From Tabrizicola aquatica (GTDB taxonomy: Bacteria > Pseudomonadota > Alphaproteobacteria > Rhodobacterales > Rhodobacteraceae), in contig NZ_PJON01000002.1 of assembly GCF_002900975.1 (NCBI RefSeq), positions 62,001 through 126,000 of the forward strand: a stretch of DNA of 64,000 bases, in the 5' to 3' direction. The notes under the pieces were generated by a model. The model was not told the origin of the DNA and did not search any database. It worked only from the letters and a program-made list of their open reading frames with translations. Both the position numbers and the translations under genes were made by a program. Below, one piece after another: positions 1 through 9,020 of this stretch (the stretch's first letter is position 1; each line of letters starts with the position of its first letter).

Positions 1-535
1 TCAGCATCCGGGCGATGGCGACGCGCTGCTGCTGGCCACCCGACAGGCTGTCCACCCGCACCAGCGCCCGGTCCGCCAGCCCGACACGGGCCAGGCAAGC
101 CATCGCCTCGTCCCGGACCAGGCCCGGGGCCAGCGACTGCGCCCAGGCCCGGGGGCCGGACATCCGGGCCTGCACCCCATGCACCACGTTCGACAGCGCC
201 GACAGGCGGGGCACCAGGTTGTGGCGCTGCCAGACGATCCCGACTTCGGCCCGAACCTGGCGCAGGGCGCGGGGGGACAGGGCGCGCATGTCGCGGCCCA
301 GCAGGCGCACCGCGCCGGCGCTGGGTTCGATCAGCCGCACCAGGCAGCGCAGCAGGGTGGACTTGCCCGACCCGTTCGCCCCGATCAGCGCCGTGGCCTG
401 ACCGGGCGCCAGCGCAAAGTCCAGACCCTGCAACACGGGGCGGCCCGAGAATGCCTTGCACAGCCCCGCCACGGCAAGGACCGGCTCTGCCAGGGCAGAA
501 CCGGCCAGCGCCTGCAAGGGAAGCGGCGCGTTCAT
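1..535 (-). CDS. phnC: Phosphonate-type ABC transporter ATP-binding protein (partial, cut by left edge)
   Basis: Cytoplasmic ATPase of an ABC importer. 178 residues are visible from the ATG at 535 and the reading frame runs open through the left edge, so the Walker B, D-loop and H-loop are not seen. Visible motifs are Walker A GANGSGKST (about 52-60), the Q-loop glutamine in VWQRHNLV (about 103) and the signature LSGGQQQ (about 164-170). The Q-loop context and the insertion before the signature resemble PhnC. It starts 4 bases after the stop of the PhnD-like gene, so the two are co-transcribed; permease genes should follow outside the window. The symbol rests on family resemblance and the neighbour; the substrate could be phosphonate, phosphite or phosphate. 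Confidence 0.85.
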   Translation of the reverse strand, partial: MNAPLPLQALAGSALAEPVLAVAGLCKAFSGRPVLQGLDFALAPGQATALIGANGSGKSTLLRCLVRLIEPSAGAVRLLGRDMRALSPRALRQVRAEVGIVWQRHNLVPRLSALSNVVHGVQARMSGPRAWAQSLAPGLVRDEAMACLARVGLADRALVRVDSLSGGQQQRVAIARML

Positions 536-539
536 CCGC

Positions 540-1403
540 TCACTCGCCGACGAAGGTGGTGAACTCGGTGATGCCGATGTTGCGGAACATCGTGCGCACC
601 ACGTCATAGTCGGCATCGGTCACGGTCGGATTGAACCGGCCGCCGATGTACTTGGCGTTTTCCTCGGTGCTGGTCAGCGCGGCCAGGATGTCGGCGCCAT
701 GGTCGGCAAAGGTCTGGCGAACAGTCTCGACCACCTCGGGCGCGACCTTGGACGACGCCAGCAGGATGTCATCCGGCAGTTGCTCGCCCTTCACCAGCAC
801 GCGGAACTTCTGGTCCGGGAATTTCTCGGTGATGCTGTCGATATGCGTACGGTTCAGGCCGATCCCGGCGATTTCGCCTGCGATCAGCGCCTCGACCGCG
901 ACATTGCGGTTCAGGAACACCGGCTGATAGTCCACCGCATAGGACAGGCCCGCCATCGCCAGCAAATCCACCGGCCCCAGATGCTGCGAGGTCGAGCCGA
1001 TCTCGCCGAACGAGACCATCTGCCCCTTCAGGTCAGCCGGCGCCTTGATCGGACCTTCGTCCAGCACGACGACGGTCGAGTAATAGTCCGGCCGCACCCA
1101 GGTCACCACCGGCTGGGCGTCAAGCCGGGCGTTGAACACCACATATTCCGCGGGGCCGGTCAGCACGAAATCCACCTGATCGGCGGCCATCGCCTCGACC
1201 GCGACGGTGCGGCCGGAGACCGGGAAGAACTCCACCTTCAGGCCCGAGGCGGCCTCGAACGCCGTCTTGAACGGCCCCATCTCGCGCTGCATCGCTTCCA
1301 TCCCGTCGATGTCGGTGACGGCGAAACGGATGGTATCCTGGGCAGCCAGCGGCGTGGCAGCAAGACCGGCGGCCAGAAGGCCAGTGACGAAAAGGTGCTT
1401 CAT
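540..1403 (-). CDS. phnD: Phosphate/phosphonate ABC transporter substrate-binding protein (PhnD family)
   Basis: Periplasmic solute receptor of 287 residues that delivers substrate to the importer powered by the following ATPase gene. A clear signal peptide (MKHLFVTGLLAAGLAATPLAA, cleavage about residue 21) fixes the start at the ATG at 1403; the frame is open further upstream but that stretch does not look coded. The mature chain starts DTIRFAVTDIDG and has the type II periplasmic-binding fold typical of PhnD (family length about 290-330). Binding-pocket residues cannot be assigned by eye. A set of Pho-box-like half-sites lies 52-91 bases upstream, which fits induction by phosphate limitation. 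Which phosphorus compound is bound is not shown. Confidence 0.85.
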   Translation of the reverse strand: MKHLFVTGLLAAGLAATPLAAQDTIRFAVTDIDGMEAMQREMGPFKTAFEAASGLKVEFFPVSGRTVAVEAMAADQVDFVLTGPAEYVVFNARLDAQPVVTWVRPDYYSTVVVLDEGPIKAPADLKGQMVSFGEIGSTSQHLGPVDLLAMAGLSYAVDYQPVFLNRNVAVEALIAGEIAGIGLNRTHIDSITEKFPDQKFRVLVKGEQLPDDILLASSKVAPEVVETVRQTFADHGADILAALTSTEENAKYIGGRFNPTVTDADYDVVRTMFRNIGITEFTTFVGE

Positions 1404-1454
1404 GGAAGGGGCGTCCTGTTCAGGTTTCGGCTGAACCGGCGCTAGCATGGCCGA

Positions 1455-1494
1455 ATGACAGCCCCGCGACGGCAAGATCACAGGGCTGCGACAG
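1455..1494 (-). promoter_or_regulatory. Candidate tandem Pho boxes (PhoB sites) upstream of phnD
   Basis: Read on the minus strand there are four 7-base half-sites placed exactly 11 bases apart: CTGTCGC (1494-1488), CTGTGAT (1483-1477), CCGTCGC (1472-1466) and CTGTCAT (1461-1455). The known PhoB half-site is CTGTCAT repeated with an 11-base period; the four match it at 5, 6, 4 and 7 of 7 positions. The array ends 51 bases before the phnD start, the usual place for a PhoB-activated promoter whose -35 region is replaced by the box. Spacing and position are direct observations; PhoB binding is inferred. Confidence 0.62.
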
Positions 1495-1639
1495 GGGGCG
1501 GCACGCCTTGGGCCGGCCCTTCCGGCACAGCCCCGATCAATTTGCCACATATTCCAATCTTTATTGGCCACTTCGGGTTTTTCGGTTCTTGCCATCGACC
1601 GGATCGATAAGGTTCGCCGGGATTTAAAGGGGTGCGCTG

Positions 1640-4600
1640 ATGACGTTTTCGATGGCAATGCAACGCGGGCTCAAATCAGCCCGGCTGGCCCTTCGCGGCC
1701 TGGTCTTCGGCCTTGCCCTCTTTGGCCTCGCGCCCAGTGCAAACGCGCAATTCGTCACCTCGGTCAACCCTGTGACGCCGGATGGCACCTATGGGTTGGG
1801 AGATTTCGTGGCCTTCACGGTCGAATTCGACAGCGAAATCTTCGTGACGGGCGCGCCGCAGGTCATCATGCAAACCGGCTTTCCGGCGCTTTTTGCCGCA
1901 AGCGGCCCGCGTTCGATCACCTTTGTCTATGACACGCGGTCCGGCGATCTTGCCAGCGACCTCAGCTATGCGTCCAGCAACTCTCTGGTCCTGAATGGCG
2001 GGACGATCAACGATCCCTTCGGCAACCCGGCATTTCTGACCCTGCCATCGCCCGGCGCGCCGGGATCGCTTAGCGCCAATGCCGCTTATGTCGTGGACGG
2101 CCTGGCACCTGTGGTTTCCTCGATCGACCTGATGCAGCCAACCAATCCGACCAGCGCAACGAAAAGCTTTCGGGTGACGTTCGGCGAAGGGGTGACTGGC
2201 GTCACACTGGATGACTTCGCCATCATTGGCTCGGGCACTGCTACAGGCGCCGTTGACACAGTGCTGGCCGAAGCCGCCGACCGGTATGTTGTCACCATCT
2301 CGTCCATCAGCGGCGAAGGATCGCTAAGGCTGGCCTTGAACGCATCGGGCACCGGCATCGCCGATGATGCGGAAAACGCCTTGGGCAGCGGTTTCACCAG
2401 CGCCGCCGCTCCGGTCGACCGCGTCGCGCCGGCGGCCCCGGTTCTGACCCAACCCACTGCGATCTATACCAGTCTGGCCTTCGTGACGGCCGGCGGCACG
2501 GCTGAACCGGGGGCGCTTGTCTCGGTTCGGATCGACGGCGGCACGGCAGGCACGACACCTGCCGATCTGGCCGGGAACTGGTCCTTTTCAACCACCCTGA
2601 CCGAGGGGCTGCACACGGTCTCGGCCGTTGCAGCGGATGCGGCTGGCAACCAGTCTCCGCCGTCGAACAGCTTTACCTTCAACATCGATCTTACCGCCCC
2701 GCCAGCCCCTGCGATCACCACGCCCTTCAACGGTCAGAGCTTCAACACCGCCACGCCCACTTTCGCCGGGACCACCGAGCCTTTTGCGACCGTCCAGGCG
2801 CAGGTCGATTCCGGGTCCGGATATGCAAGCGTCGGGTTCACCACTGCGGCTGCAGATGGCTCATGGAGCTTGACCCCCACCTCTTCGGTCGCTGGGGGTT
2901 CGGTGCGCGCCCGTGCAATCGACCAGGCCACAAACGTCTCAGCCTTCTCGGCCGGTGTCGACTTCTGGATAGACACCATCGCCCCGGCAGTGGTCTCTGT
3001 CTCGGTGCCACCAACCGGCACCTATACCGCTGGCCAGAACCTGAACTTCACCGTGAACTTCAACGAGGCGACGGTGGTCAACGGTTCTCCGCGCCTGGCC
3101 CTGGTCATCGGCACCCAGACCGTATTCGCGGACTATGTCTCTGGTTCGGGAAGCTCGGCGCTTTTCTTCCGGCACACCGTCCAAAGCGGGGCCAACGACG
3201 CCGACGGGATTCAGGTGACCGCGCTGGAGTTGAACGGGGCAACCATCCAGGACGCCGTGGGCAACGCTGCAACCCTGGCGCTGAACGGGGTGCCATCCAC
3301 CGCCGGGATTCTGGTGGATACTGTCGGCGCCGCAGTCGTCTCTGTCGCGGTTCCAGCGGACGGCAACTATACCGCCGGCATGAACCTGCAGTTCACGGTT
3401 ATCTTCGACGGCGATGTACTTGATCGGGACGATATCCGTCCCGAGGTTCTGATCGGGGACACCACCATACGTCCAACCTTTCTCAGTGGCGAGTTCAACG
3501 GCGACACGACAACGTTCGCCTACTCTTATACCGTGCAGTCGGGAGAGCAGGATCTGGACGGCATCACTATCGTGTCGCTTGTTGATTTGGGCATCGGGCC
3601 CTCGCTTGACATTGACGGCAACCCGATCGACCTGACGCTGCGCAATGTCCCGTCCACCGCCGGCATCCTGATCGACGCGGTCGGGCCGACGGTCGCGCTT
3701 TCGGCCCCGACGGGCCTGCAGACCGGCACTTTCCCGTTGACCATCACCTTCTCCGAACCCGTCACCGCGTTTGTCGCGGGCGACGTGACCGTGCAGAACG
3801 CGACGGTCGGCGCGCTGACCGGGGGGCCGACGGTCTACCAGGCCCAGATCACCCCAACCGGCGGCGATGTCACGCTGTCACTGGCCGCCGGTGTCGCCAC
3901 CGATAGTTTCGGCAACGCCAACGCCGCCTCGGCCCCGCTGGTCGTTACCACCGCGTCGGCCGTGACCGAGTTCGAGGCGAATGCCGATCTGGTGCGCGAG
4001 ATCATTACCGACCAGGCCGCCCGTGACCTCCGCGCCCGGATCGCCGCGACCGGGAAAGCGGTCAAGGCCGCGCAGGACCGGCTGGCCCTTGGCGTGCCCG
4101 GCGTGGACCGTGCGCTCTCGTTCCAGGGCAGCCTGCAGGCCGATGGCGTCACCCTGTCCTCGATGGGCAGTTTCGGGGCCGAGACGGGCCTTGCCAACGG
4201 CACCCGTCGCATTCTGTGGGGCGAGTTCAGCCTGAACCGCGATGCCGAGGGCACAACCTCGGCCCGCCTCGACACCACCCTGGCGTGGGAGCGCCGCCTT
4301 TCGGACGACGCGCTGGCCGCCTGGTTCCTGGGGCTGGAGGTCGGAAGCGCCGACATCGACCGCGACTTCACCGGCCCCTTGCAGACCCTGGGCCTGTCGC
4401 TTGGCGCCTATGGCGTGCAGCGTCTGGACGAGAACCTGTATCTGCGCGGCTTTGCCAGTGTCACGGCCGGGCAGAACGATCTTGAACTGTCGAACGGCAT
4501 CCTGTCGCTGCAATCCGACTACCGGACCCGCAGCCTGCAGGCCGGGGCGACCCTTGCCGGTGTCCTGCCGATGGACGGCTGGGAATTGCGTCCCGAGCTA

Positions 4601-4972
4601 AGCCTTGCCGTCGGCCGCACGTGGCTGGGCACGCTGGACCTGACCGGCTCGGCCTATGGCACCAGCGGCGCATTCCAGCTGGACGCGGGCGAGGTGACGC
4701 TGGCCACCCTGACCTTCCAGCCCGAATTCATCCTGCCGCTGGACGGCCGCCCGGTGGCTGATGCTTCGTCCCTGTTAAGCATCGCCCCGGGCCTGACCTG
4801 CGAAAGCGTCTCAGGCGTCGAGGACTGGTCGGACTGCGGCCTCGCCTTTGGCCTGGGCGTCCAGCACCAGTCCGACGACGGCCTGGTCCGCTATGGCGCC
4901 GATCTGGACGTGACCCGCGTCGGCCCGCGCAAGGACACCGCGCTTAGCCTGTCGCTGGAGCATCGCTTCTAG
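1640..4972 (+). CDS. Ig-like-repeat autotransporter (secreted adhesin-like protein with C-terminal beta-barrel)
   Basis: 1110 residues. The start at 1640 follows an AAGGGG ribosome site and gives a signal peptide ending at SANA (about 36). Residues 37-775 are threonine/serine-rich Ig-like modules. Three share the pattern G-T/N-Y-x-A-G then FTV-x-F (about 41-155, 452-562, 565-683), and two of these also share VQSG and VPSTAGIL. Two others, about 265-350 and 353-448, carry AxDxAxN motifs. Residues 776-820 look like a single helix, suited to threading a barrel pore. Residues about 850-1110 are alternating beta-strands ending SLEHRF, the terminal aromatic signature of outer-membrane barrels. Likely a type V surface adhesin. 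An Ig-like passenger in front of a C-terminal barrel is uncommon; no catalytic motif is seen. It converges on the next gene and shares the CTAG at 4969-4972. Confidence 0.8.
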   Translation: MTFSMAMQRGLKSARLALRGLVFGLALFGLAPSANAQFVTSVNPVTPDGTYGLGDFVAFTVEFDSEIFVTGAPQVIMQTGFPALFAASGPRSITFVYDTRSGDLASDLSYASSNSLVLNGGTINDPFGNPAFLTLPSPGAPGSLSANAAYVVDGLAPVVSSIDLMQPTNPTSATKSFRVTFGEGVTGVTLDDFAIIGSGTATGAVDTVLAEAADRYVVTISSISGEGSLRLALNASGTGIADDAENALGSGFTSAAAPVDRVAPAAPVLTQPTAIYTSLAFVTAGGTAEPGALVSVRIDGGTAGTTPADLAGNWSFSTTLTEGLHTVSAVAADAAGNQSPPSNSFTFNIDLTAPPAPAITTPFNGQSFNTATPTFAGTTEPFATVQAQVDSGSGYASVGFTTAAADGSWSLTPTSSVAGGSVRARAIDQATNVSAFSAGVDFWIDTIAPAVVSVSVPPTGTYTAGQNLNFTVNFNEATVVNGSPRLALVIGTQTVFADYVSGSGSSALFFRHTVQSGANDADGIQVTALELNGATIQDAVGNAATLALNGVPSTAGILVDTVGAAVVSVAVPADGNYTAGMNLQFTVIFDGDVLDRDDIRPEVLIGDTTIRPTFLSGEFNGDTTTFAYSYTVQSGEQDLDGITIVSLVDLGIGPSLDIDGNPIDLTLRNVPSTAGILIDAVGPTVALSAPTGLQTGTFPLTITFSEPVTAFVAGDVTVQNATVGALTGGPTVYQAQITPTGGDVTLSLAAGVATDSFGNANAASAPLVVTTASAVTEFEANADLVREIITDQAARDLRARIAATGKAVKAAQDRLALGVPGVDRALSFQGSLQADGVTLSSMGSFGAETGLANGTRRILWGEFSLNRDAEGTTSARLDTTLAWERRLSDDALAAWFLGLEVGSADIDRDFTGPLQTLGLSLGAYGVQRLDENLYLRGFASVTAGQNDLELSNGILSLQSDYRTRSLQAGATLAGVLPMDGWELRPELSLAVGRTWLGTLDLTGSAYGTSGAFQLDAGEVTLATLTFQPEFILPLDGRPVADASSLLSIAPGLTCESVSGVEDWSDCGLAFGLGVQHQSDDGLVRYGADLDVTRVGPRKDTALSLSLEHRF

Positions 4973-5865
4973 CGGCGGCTCCAGCGGTCGGCAATGAAGC
5001 GGGCGGTCATCAGGTCCAGATGCGCCCCGCCGCCGTTCTTGGCGATGGTGATCTCGTCCCGCGACCCGCGCGCGTAAAGCGCGGGGTCGTCGTAGAAATC
5101 CGCCAGGATATCGGCCTCGGTGATTGCGCCGCTGGCCAGGGGGTCCATGATCTCGCCGATGTGGTGGATCGTGGTCGCCCGGCTGTCCACGAACAGCCGC
5201 GCGCGTTGCAGGGCAAGGTCGTCCACCTCGCGCATCCCCGGCTTGAACGCGCCGATCAGGTCCAGATGCTGGCCCGGCTGCAACCATTCGCCCCTGACCA
5301 CCGGCGCGGTCGCCATCGTCGCGGTGCAGATGATGTCCGCGCCCTTGACCGCCGCTTCCAGATCCTCGGCCACCGGCAGGCCCATCGCCACCGCCGTTTC
5401 GCGGCTGCGGCTCCAGACGGTGAAACGCGCCTCGGGGAACAGGCTGGAATAGGCCTCGACCATGGACCGCGCCACCGTCCCCGCCCCCACCAGCAGGATG
5501 TTGCGGCTGTCCTTCCGGGCCAGGCGGCTGGCCGACAGAAGCGAATCCCCCGCCGTTTTCCACTTGGTCACCAGGTGGAAATCCACGATCGCCGAGAGAA
5601 CCCCCGTCGCATCGTCGAACAGCGTCACCGCGCCGTTGACCGTGGGCAACCCACGCGCGGCATTGCCGGGATGCACCAATGCCACCTTGACCAGCGACCC
5701 CAGCCCGTCGATCCAGGCCGCCCGGTCCAGAAGGGTATCGTCCCCCCGGTGCAGGAACAGGTCCTTGATCCCGGCGCGGGGCAGCCGGTGCCCGGCCTCC
5801 AGCGCGGCCAAGAGCCCCGGCCAATCCAGATGCGCCTCGGCCTCGCGCGTTACGATCTCGGTCAC
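4969..5865 (-). CDS. Ornithine cyclodeaminase / mu-crystallin family protein
   Basis: 298 residues, usual length for the family, which covers ornithine cyclodeaminase, alanine dehydrogenase and pyrroline-2-carboxylate (or thiazolidine) reductases. The Rossmann motif GAGTVA is at about 127-132, a family lysine is in SLVKVALVHPGN (about 60), and GAFKPGMREVDD matches the GSY/F-x-P-x-x-RE-D segment. The motif KWKTAGDS (about 101-108) departs from the R-T-A-A-x-S seen in many members. Substrate specificity therefore cannot be read from the sequence. The start ATG overlaps the stop of the upstream HAD gene (ATGA at 5862-5865), so this is the last gene of an operon that starts with the EamA transporter. 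Confidence 0.85.
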   Translation of the reverse strand: MTEIVTREAEAHLDWPGLLAALEAGHRLPRAGIKDLFLHRGDDTLLDRAAWIDGLGSLVKVALVHPGNAARGLPTVNGAVTLFDDATGVLSAIVDFHLVTKWKTAGDSLLSASRLARKDSRNILLVGAGTVARSMVEAYSSLFPEARFTVWSRSRETAVAMGLPVAEDLEAAVKGADIICTATMATAPVVRGEWLQPGQHLDLIGAFKPGMREVDDLALQRARLFVDSRATTIHHIGEIMDPLASGAITEADILADFYDDPALYARGSRDEITIAKNGGGAHLDLMTARFIADRWSRR

Positions 5866-6485
5866 AGCCCAGCCTCCCCTTCCGTCAACAGCCCCTCGGC
5901 CACCAGCCGCCGGGCCCAGCCTTGCCAGCTTTCGAACTGATGCGTGCGCCAGCCCCGCCGCGCCGCCGCAGTGATGTTGTCCGCCCGGTCGTCGGTGAAC
6001 AACAACCGCTCCGGCGCAATCCCGCTGTCCGCCTCGACCAGCGCATAGATCGCCGGGTCTGGCTTCATCACCCCCAGCCGGCCCGAGACATATTCCCGGT
6101 CGAACTCGCCCAGAAACTCCAGCCAGCCCTTCGCGGCCTCATAGGAATAGCGCCCGAAATTCGTCAGCGCAAAGACCGGCACCCCCTTCCGCCGCAAGGC
6201 CCGCAGCAGGGCGATGGAGCCTTCGATCCGCGGGCTGGCCAGATCGGCCCAGCGGTCGTGCCACATCCGCACCTCGGCCGCCCAGTCCGGGTGCCGGTCG
6301 GCCCAGTCATAGACCGTTTCGCGAAACAGGGCGCCCGCATCCAGGCTTTCGTTCATCCCGTGCAGGTCAACGGCAGCGAACAGCGCACGACGGCGATCCT
6401 CGCCGATCTCGGTGTCATAGAACGCCTCGGGATGCCAGCCCACCAGCACGTTGCCGATGTCAAAGACCACCGCCTCAGGCTGCAT
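5862..6485 (-). CDS. HAD-superfamily hydrolase (YihX-like)
   Basis: 207-residue cytosolic phosphatase of the haloacid dehalogenase superfamily. Motif I is VVFDIGNVL (about 6-14); motif II is FALTNFG with a threonine where many members have a serine; the lysine of motif III is in GVMKPDPAIY and motif IV is LLFTDDRADN. An alpha-helical cap lies between motifs I and II. DIGN rather than DLDGT at motif I is typical of the YihX/epoxide-hydrolase-N branch. The gene overlaps the upstream transporter by 11 bases and the downstream cyclodeaminase-like gene by 4, so all three are co-translated. Substrate unknown, probably a small sugar phosphate or nucleotide. Confidence 0.85.
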   Translation of the reverse strand: MQPEAVVFDIGNVLVGWHPEAFYDTEIGEDRRRALFAAVDLHGMNESLDAGALFRETVYDWADRHPDWAAEVRMWHDRWADLASPRIEGSIALLRALRRKGVPVFALTNFGRYSYEAAKGWLEFLGEFDREYVSGRLGVMKPDPAIYALVEADSGIAPERLLFTDDRADNITAAARRGWRTHQFESWQGWARRLVAEGLLTEGEAGL

Positions 6486-7407
6486 CCGCCTGCCTCCGCA
6501 TCGTTTCGCGCCAGATCACATAAAGGCCCGCGCCGCAGATCAGCGCAATCCCGACCCAGGCGGTCGCATCCGGGAAGGTGCCAAAGACCAGCACGCCCCA
6601 CAGGATCGCCATCGGCATCCCCACATATTCGAACGGCGCAATCAGGCCCGCTTCGGCGGTGCGATAGGCCTGCGTGACCATAAGCCCGCCAATCCCCACC
6701 GACAGGCCCGTGGCCAGGAACACCGGCCAGTCGTGCAGCGGCGGCCAGATCCAGGGGCGGAACAGGAAGGCCCACAGCTTGTCATCGGTCGCGAGATGCC
6801 CGTCGCCGACCCACAGGCCCATGACCACGCTGACCACGATGAACCCGGCCTGCACATAGAACGACAGGGTCATGGCGCTTTCCGTCCCGCCCATGTGCCG
6901 TGCCAGCAGGTTGCCGCTGGCGTAAAGCACGGCCGAGATCAGGACCAGCACCGCCGCCGGCTGGATCACCCCCGCGCCGGGGCGCAGCATGACGACGACG
7001 CCCAGCATCCCCACACCAATCGCCGCCCAGCGCCGTGGCCCCACCTTCTCGCCCAGGACGACGATGGACAGCAGCGTGACGACGATCGGGCTGACATAGG
7101 CCACCGCCACCGCGTCGGCCAAGGGCATCGCCGCCAGCCCGACAAAGAACGTGACGTTCGAGACCATGACGATCAGCACGCGCAACAGATGCGTGCCCGG
7201 CCGGCTGGTGGCGATCTGCGACCAGCCGCGCTCGGACATATGGACCACGAACAGGATGAAGGTCATCGCGACAAGGGCGCGGATCAGGATCACCTGGTGC
7301 AGCGCATAGCCGCCCGACAGGAACTTGATCGCCATGTCGTTGACGGAAAAGATCAGCGTGCCGCCTGCTGCGAACAGCACCCCGGCGAGGGCTTGATTAC
7401 GTGCCAT
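6475..7407 (-). CDS. EamA/DMT-family transporter
   Basis: 310 residues with about ten hydrophobic segments arranged as two EamA repeats (about 7-140 and 155-295), the layout of drug/metabolite transporters of the inner membrane. The segment PLADAVAVAYVSPIVVTLLSIVVLGEKVG is split across helices 3-4 and carries the family E-K pair; the second repeat has EYVGMPMAILWGVLVFG in the equivalent place. Substrates of this family (amino acids, nucleotides, metabolites) cannot be deduced from sequence. It is the first gene of a three-gene operon with the HAD and cyclodeaminase-like genes, hinting at an amino-acid-like cargo. Confidence 0.88.
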   Translation of the reverse strand: MARNQALAGVLFAAGGTLIFSVNDMAIKFLSGGYALHQVILIRALVAMTFILFVVHMSERGWSQIATSRPGTHLLRVLIVMVSNVTFFVGLAAMPLADAVAVAYVSPIVVTLLSIVVLGEKVGPRRWAAIGVGMLGVVVMLRPGAGVIQPAAVLVLISAVLYASGNLLARHMGGTESAMTLSFYVQAGFIVVSVVMGLWVGDGHLATDDKLWAFLFRPWIWPPLHDWPVFLATGLSVGIGGLMVTQAYRTAEAGLIAPFEYVGMPMAILWGVLVFGTFPDATAWVGIALICGAGLYVIWRETMRRQADAA

Positions 7408-7509
7408 TGGGGCAGATGATCCGGGCCGGCTGGACCTGTCTGTTCCGCCCGCGACAGGACGGGTCGCGGGCAGGCAGTCGGCCCGTGGGGTTGGTCAGGG
7501 GGCGTTCGG

Positions 7510-7929
7510 TCAGGGCGCCGGGGTCGGCGTTGCCTCGGTCGGGGCGGGGACGGCGGCGGTCGGGTCGGCGGCGGTAGGGTCGGCGGGGGCCGCGTCCGTC
7601 GGGGCCTCCTCGGCCTCCGGTGCAGGGTCCACGGGCGCCGGTTCGGTCGCTGGCGTGGTGGGGTCGGTGGCGGCAAGCGCCGCTTCGGCCGCAAGGGTCT
7701 CGATCTCCGCCGTCAGCTGGTCAACCTTGGCCTGCAGCGCATCCGCCCGGTCTTCCACGGCGACGCGCTCGGCCTCAAGCGCGGCCTTCTCGCCTTCCAG
7801 CGTGGTCAGCGCGGTTTCGCGGGCGGACAGTTCGGCCTGCAATCCGTTGACCTGCTGGCTGGCCTGGTAGGCGTAGAAACCCAAGGAAGCGGTGGACACC
7901 GCCAGGATCGCAAGCATCAGGTTTTTCAT
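7510..7929 (-). CDS. Small membrane-anchored coiled-coil protein, function unknown
   Basis: 139 residues from the ATG at 7929; a longer frame reaching 8061 is less likely because the ATG gives an immediate N-terminal hydrophobic segment (MKNLMLAILAVSTASLGFY). Residues about 25-85 are rich in Leu, Glu, Ala and Gln with heptad spacing and should form a coiled coil. Residues about 86-139 are a low-complexity Ala/Pro/Thr/Glu tail made of irregular repeats of the type PTxA, ADPT and PAP. Such proteins often act as periplasmic spacers, but nothing identifies a partner. The flanking genes face the same way with gaps of about 100 and 135 bases, so it may be a single transcription unit. Confidence 0.72.
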   Translation of the reverse strand: MKNLMLAILAVSTASLGFYAYQASQQVNGLQAELSARETALTTLEGEKAALEAERVAVEDRADALQAKVDQLTAEIETLAAEAALAATDPTTPATEPAPVDPAPEAEEAPTDAAPADPTAADPTAAVPAPTEATPTPAP

Positions 7930-8064
7930 CGGGAAGGCTCCAGATCGGGGGCGCGGGCCAAGACACCACATGGCTGGGCCGCAGACAACAGATTTGCATG
8001 TGTGGTTGCGGGCAAATGTTAAGAAATCCTGAACGGATTTCGCCAAGTGCCTGATATTCAAAGG

Positions 8065-8526
8065 TTAGCGCGACTTGTCCACTGTGGACACCTGCCGCAG
8101 CACCCGGTCAAGGACGTCACGGAACCGGCTGCGGTCGGCCTTCCCGAACGGCCGGCCCCCGCCCTGCCGGAACGGATCGGCCGCCCGCAGGTCGGCCATC
8201 AGGTCCCGCGTCGCCAGGGCCATCCCCACGTTGGCCGCGGTCAGCTCCTCTCCGTTCGGCTTCACCACCCGCGCCCCGGCCGCGACACAGCGGGCCGCCA
8301 GCGGGATGTCCGATGTGACGACCACATCCCCCGGCCCGCAAGCCTCGGCGATCCATTTGTCCGCCTCGTCGGGCCCGGCCGAGACAAAGACACTCTCGAC
8401 CAGCGGGTTCTGCGAGGGCCGGATGCCCCCGTTCGAGACCAGCACCATCCGCACCCGGTGCCGGGTGGCGACCGCCTCGGCCTCGGCCTTCACCGGGCAG
8501 GCATCGGCATCGATGAAGACCGTCAT
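8065..8526 (-). CDS. YaiI/YqxD (DUF188) family protein
   Basis: 153 residues, full family length. It begins [13 protein letters not shown], the family hallmark, and carries the conserved acidic segment [10 protein letters not shown] and the C-terminal [17 protein letters not shown]188 proteins are predicted to have a PIN/NYN-like nuclease fold built around these aspartates, but no activity is firmly established. The start overlaps the stop of the CAP-domain gene (ATGA at 8523-8526), so it ends the operon AEC carrier, fghA, CAP protein, DUF188. Confidence 0.88.
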   Translation of the reverse strand: MTVFIDADACPVKAEAEAVATRHRVRMVLVSNGGIRPSQNPLVESVFVSAGPDEADKWIAEACGPGDVVVTSDIPLAARCVAAGARVVKPNGEELTAANVGMALATRDLMADLRAADPFRQGGGRPFGKADRSRFRDVLDRVLRQVSTVDKSR

Positions 8527-9020
8527 TTCGGGGCCGCGAAGACCTGGACCCAGTAATAGCGGAACGGCTGGCTTTGCCCCCGGATCGGCGCGTCGTCGGG
8601 TTGGTAGATCACGGCGATCCCCGTCTCTTTCAGGCGGCAGTTCAGGATGTTCTTGCGGTGGCCCGCGCTTTTCAGCCAGCTGCCCAGCACCTGCGAGGCC
8701 GACTTCTGCCCCGCCGCGATATTTTCGGCCGCGGCACGATAGCTGTAGCCCTGCCGCTTGATCCGGTTCGAGAACTTGCTGCCGTCCTTGCCGGTGTGCC
8801 CGAAGAAGTTCTGCTCGGCCATGGCGCGGGCATGGGCCTTTGCGGCGGCGGTCAGCTTGGGGTTGATCCGCAACGGCGCGCAGCCCGCCTTGGCCCGCGC
8901 GGCGTTCACCCCGGCCAGCACCGTCTGCGCGGTGTCGGCCGCACCTGGTGCCGGCAGGGCCAGCACCAGCGCAAGAAGAAGGGCCTTAGCCCAGCAGAGC
9001 CGAAGCATGAAACTGGACAT
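8523..9020 (-). CDS. CAP/SCP-domain secreted protein
   Basis: 165 residues when started at the ATG at 9020, which has a GGAAG ribosome site and lies 35 bases inside the end of fghA; an ATG at 9008 is the alternative. The N-terminus ([28 protein letters not shown]) is a signal peptide. The remainder is a CAP domain: [13 protein letters not shown], a histidine in [24 protein letters not shown] and [15 protein letters not shown] supply the conserved His-Glu-His cavity. Bacterial members are extracytoplasmic and often linked to the envelope, but their biochemical role is mostly unknown. Two cysteines could form a disulfide. Confidence 0.85.
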   Translation of the reverse strand: MSSFMLRLCWAKALLLALVLALPAPGAADTAQTVLAGVNAARAKAGCAPLRINPKLTAAAKAHARAMAEQNFFGHTGKDGSKFSNRIKRQGYSYRAAAENIAAGQKSASQVLGSWLKSAGHRKNILNCRLKETGIAVIYQPDDAPIRGQSQPFRYYWVQVFAAPK

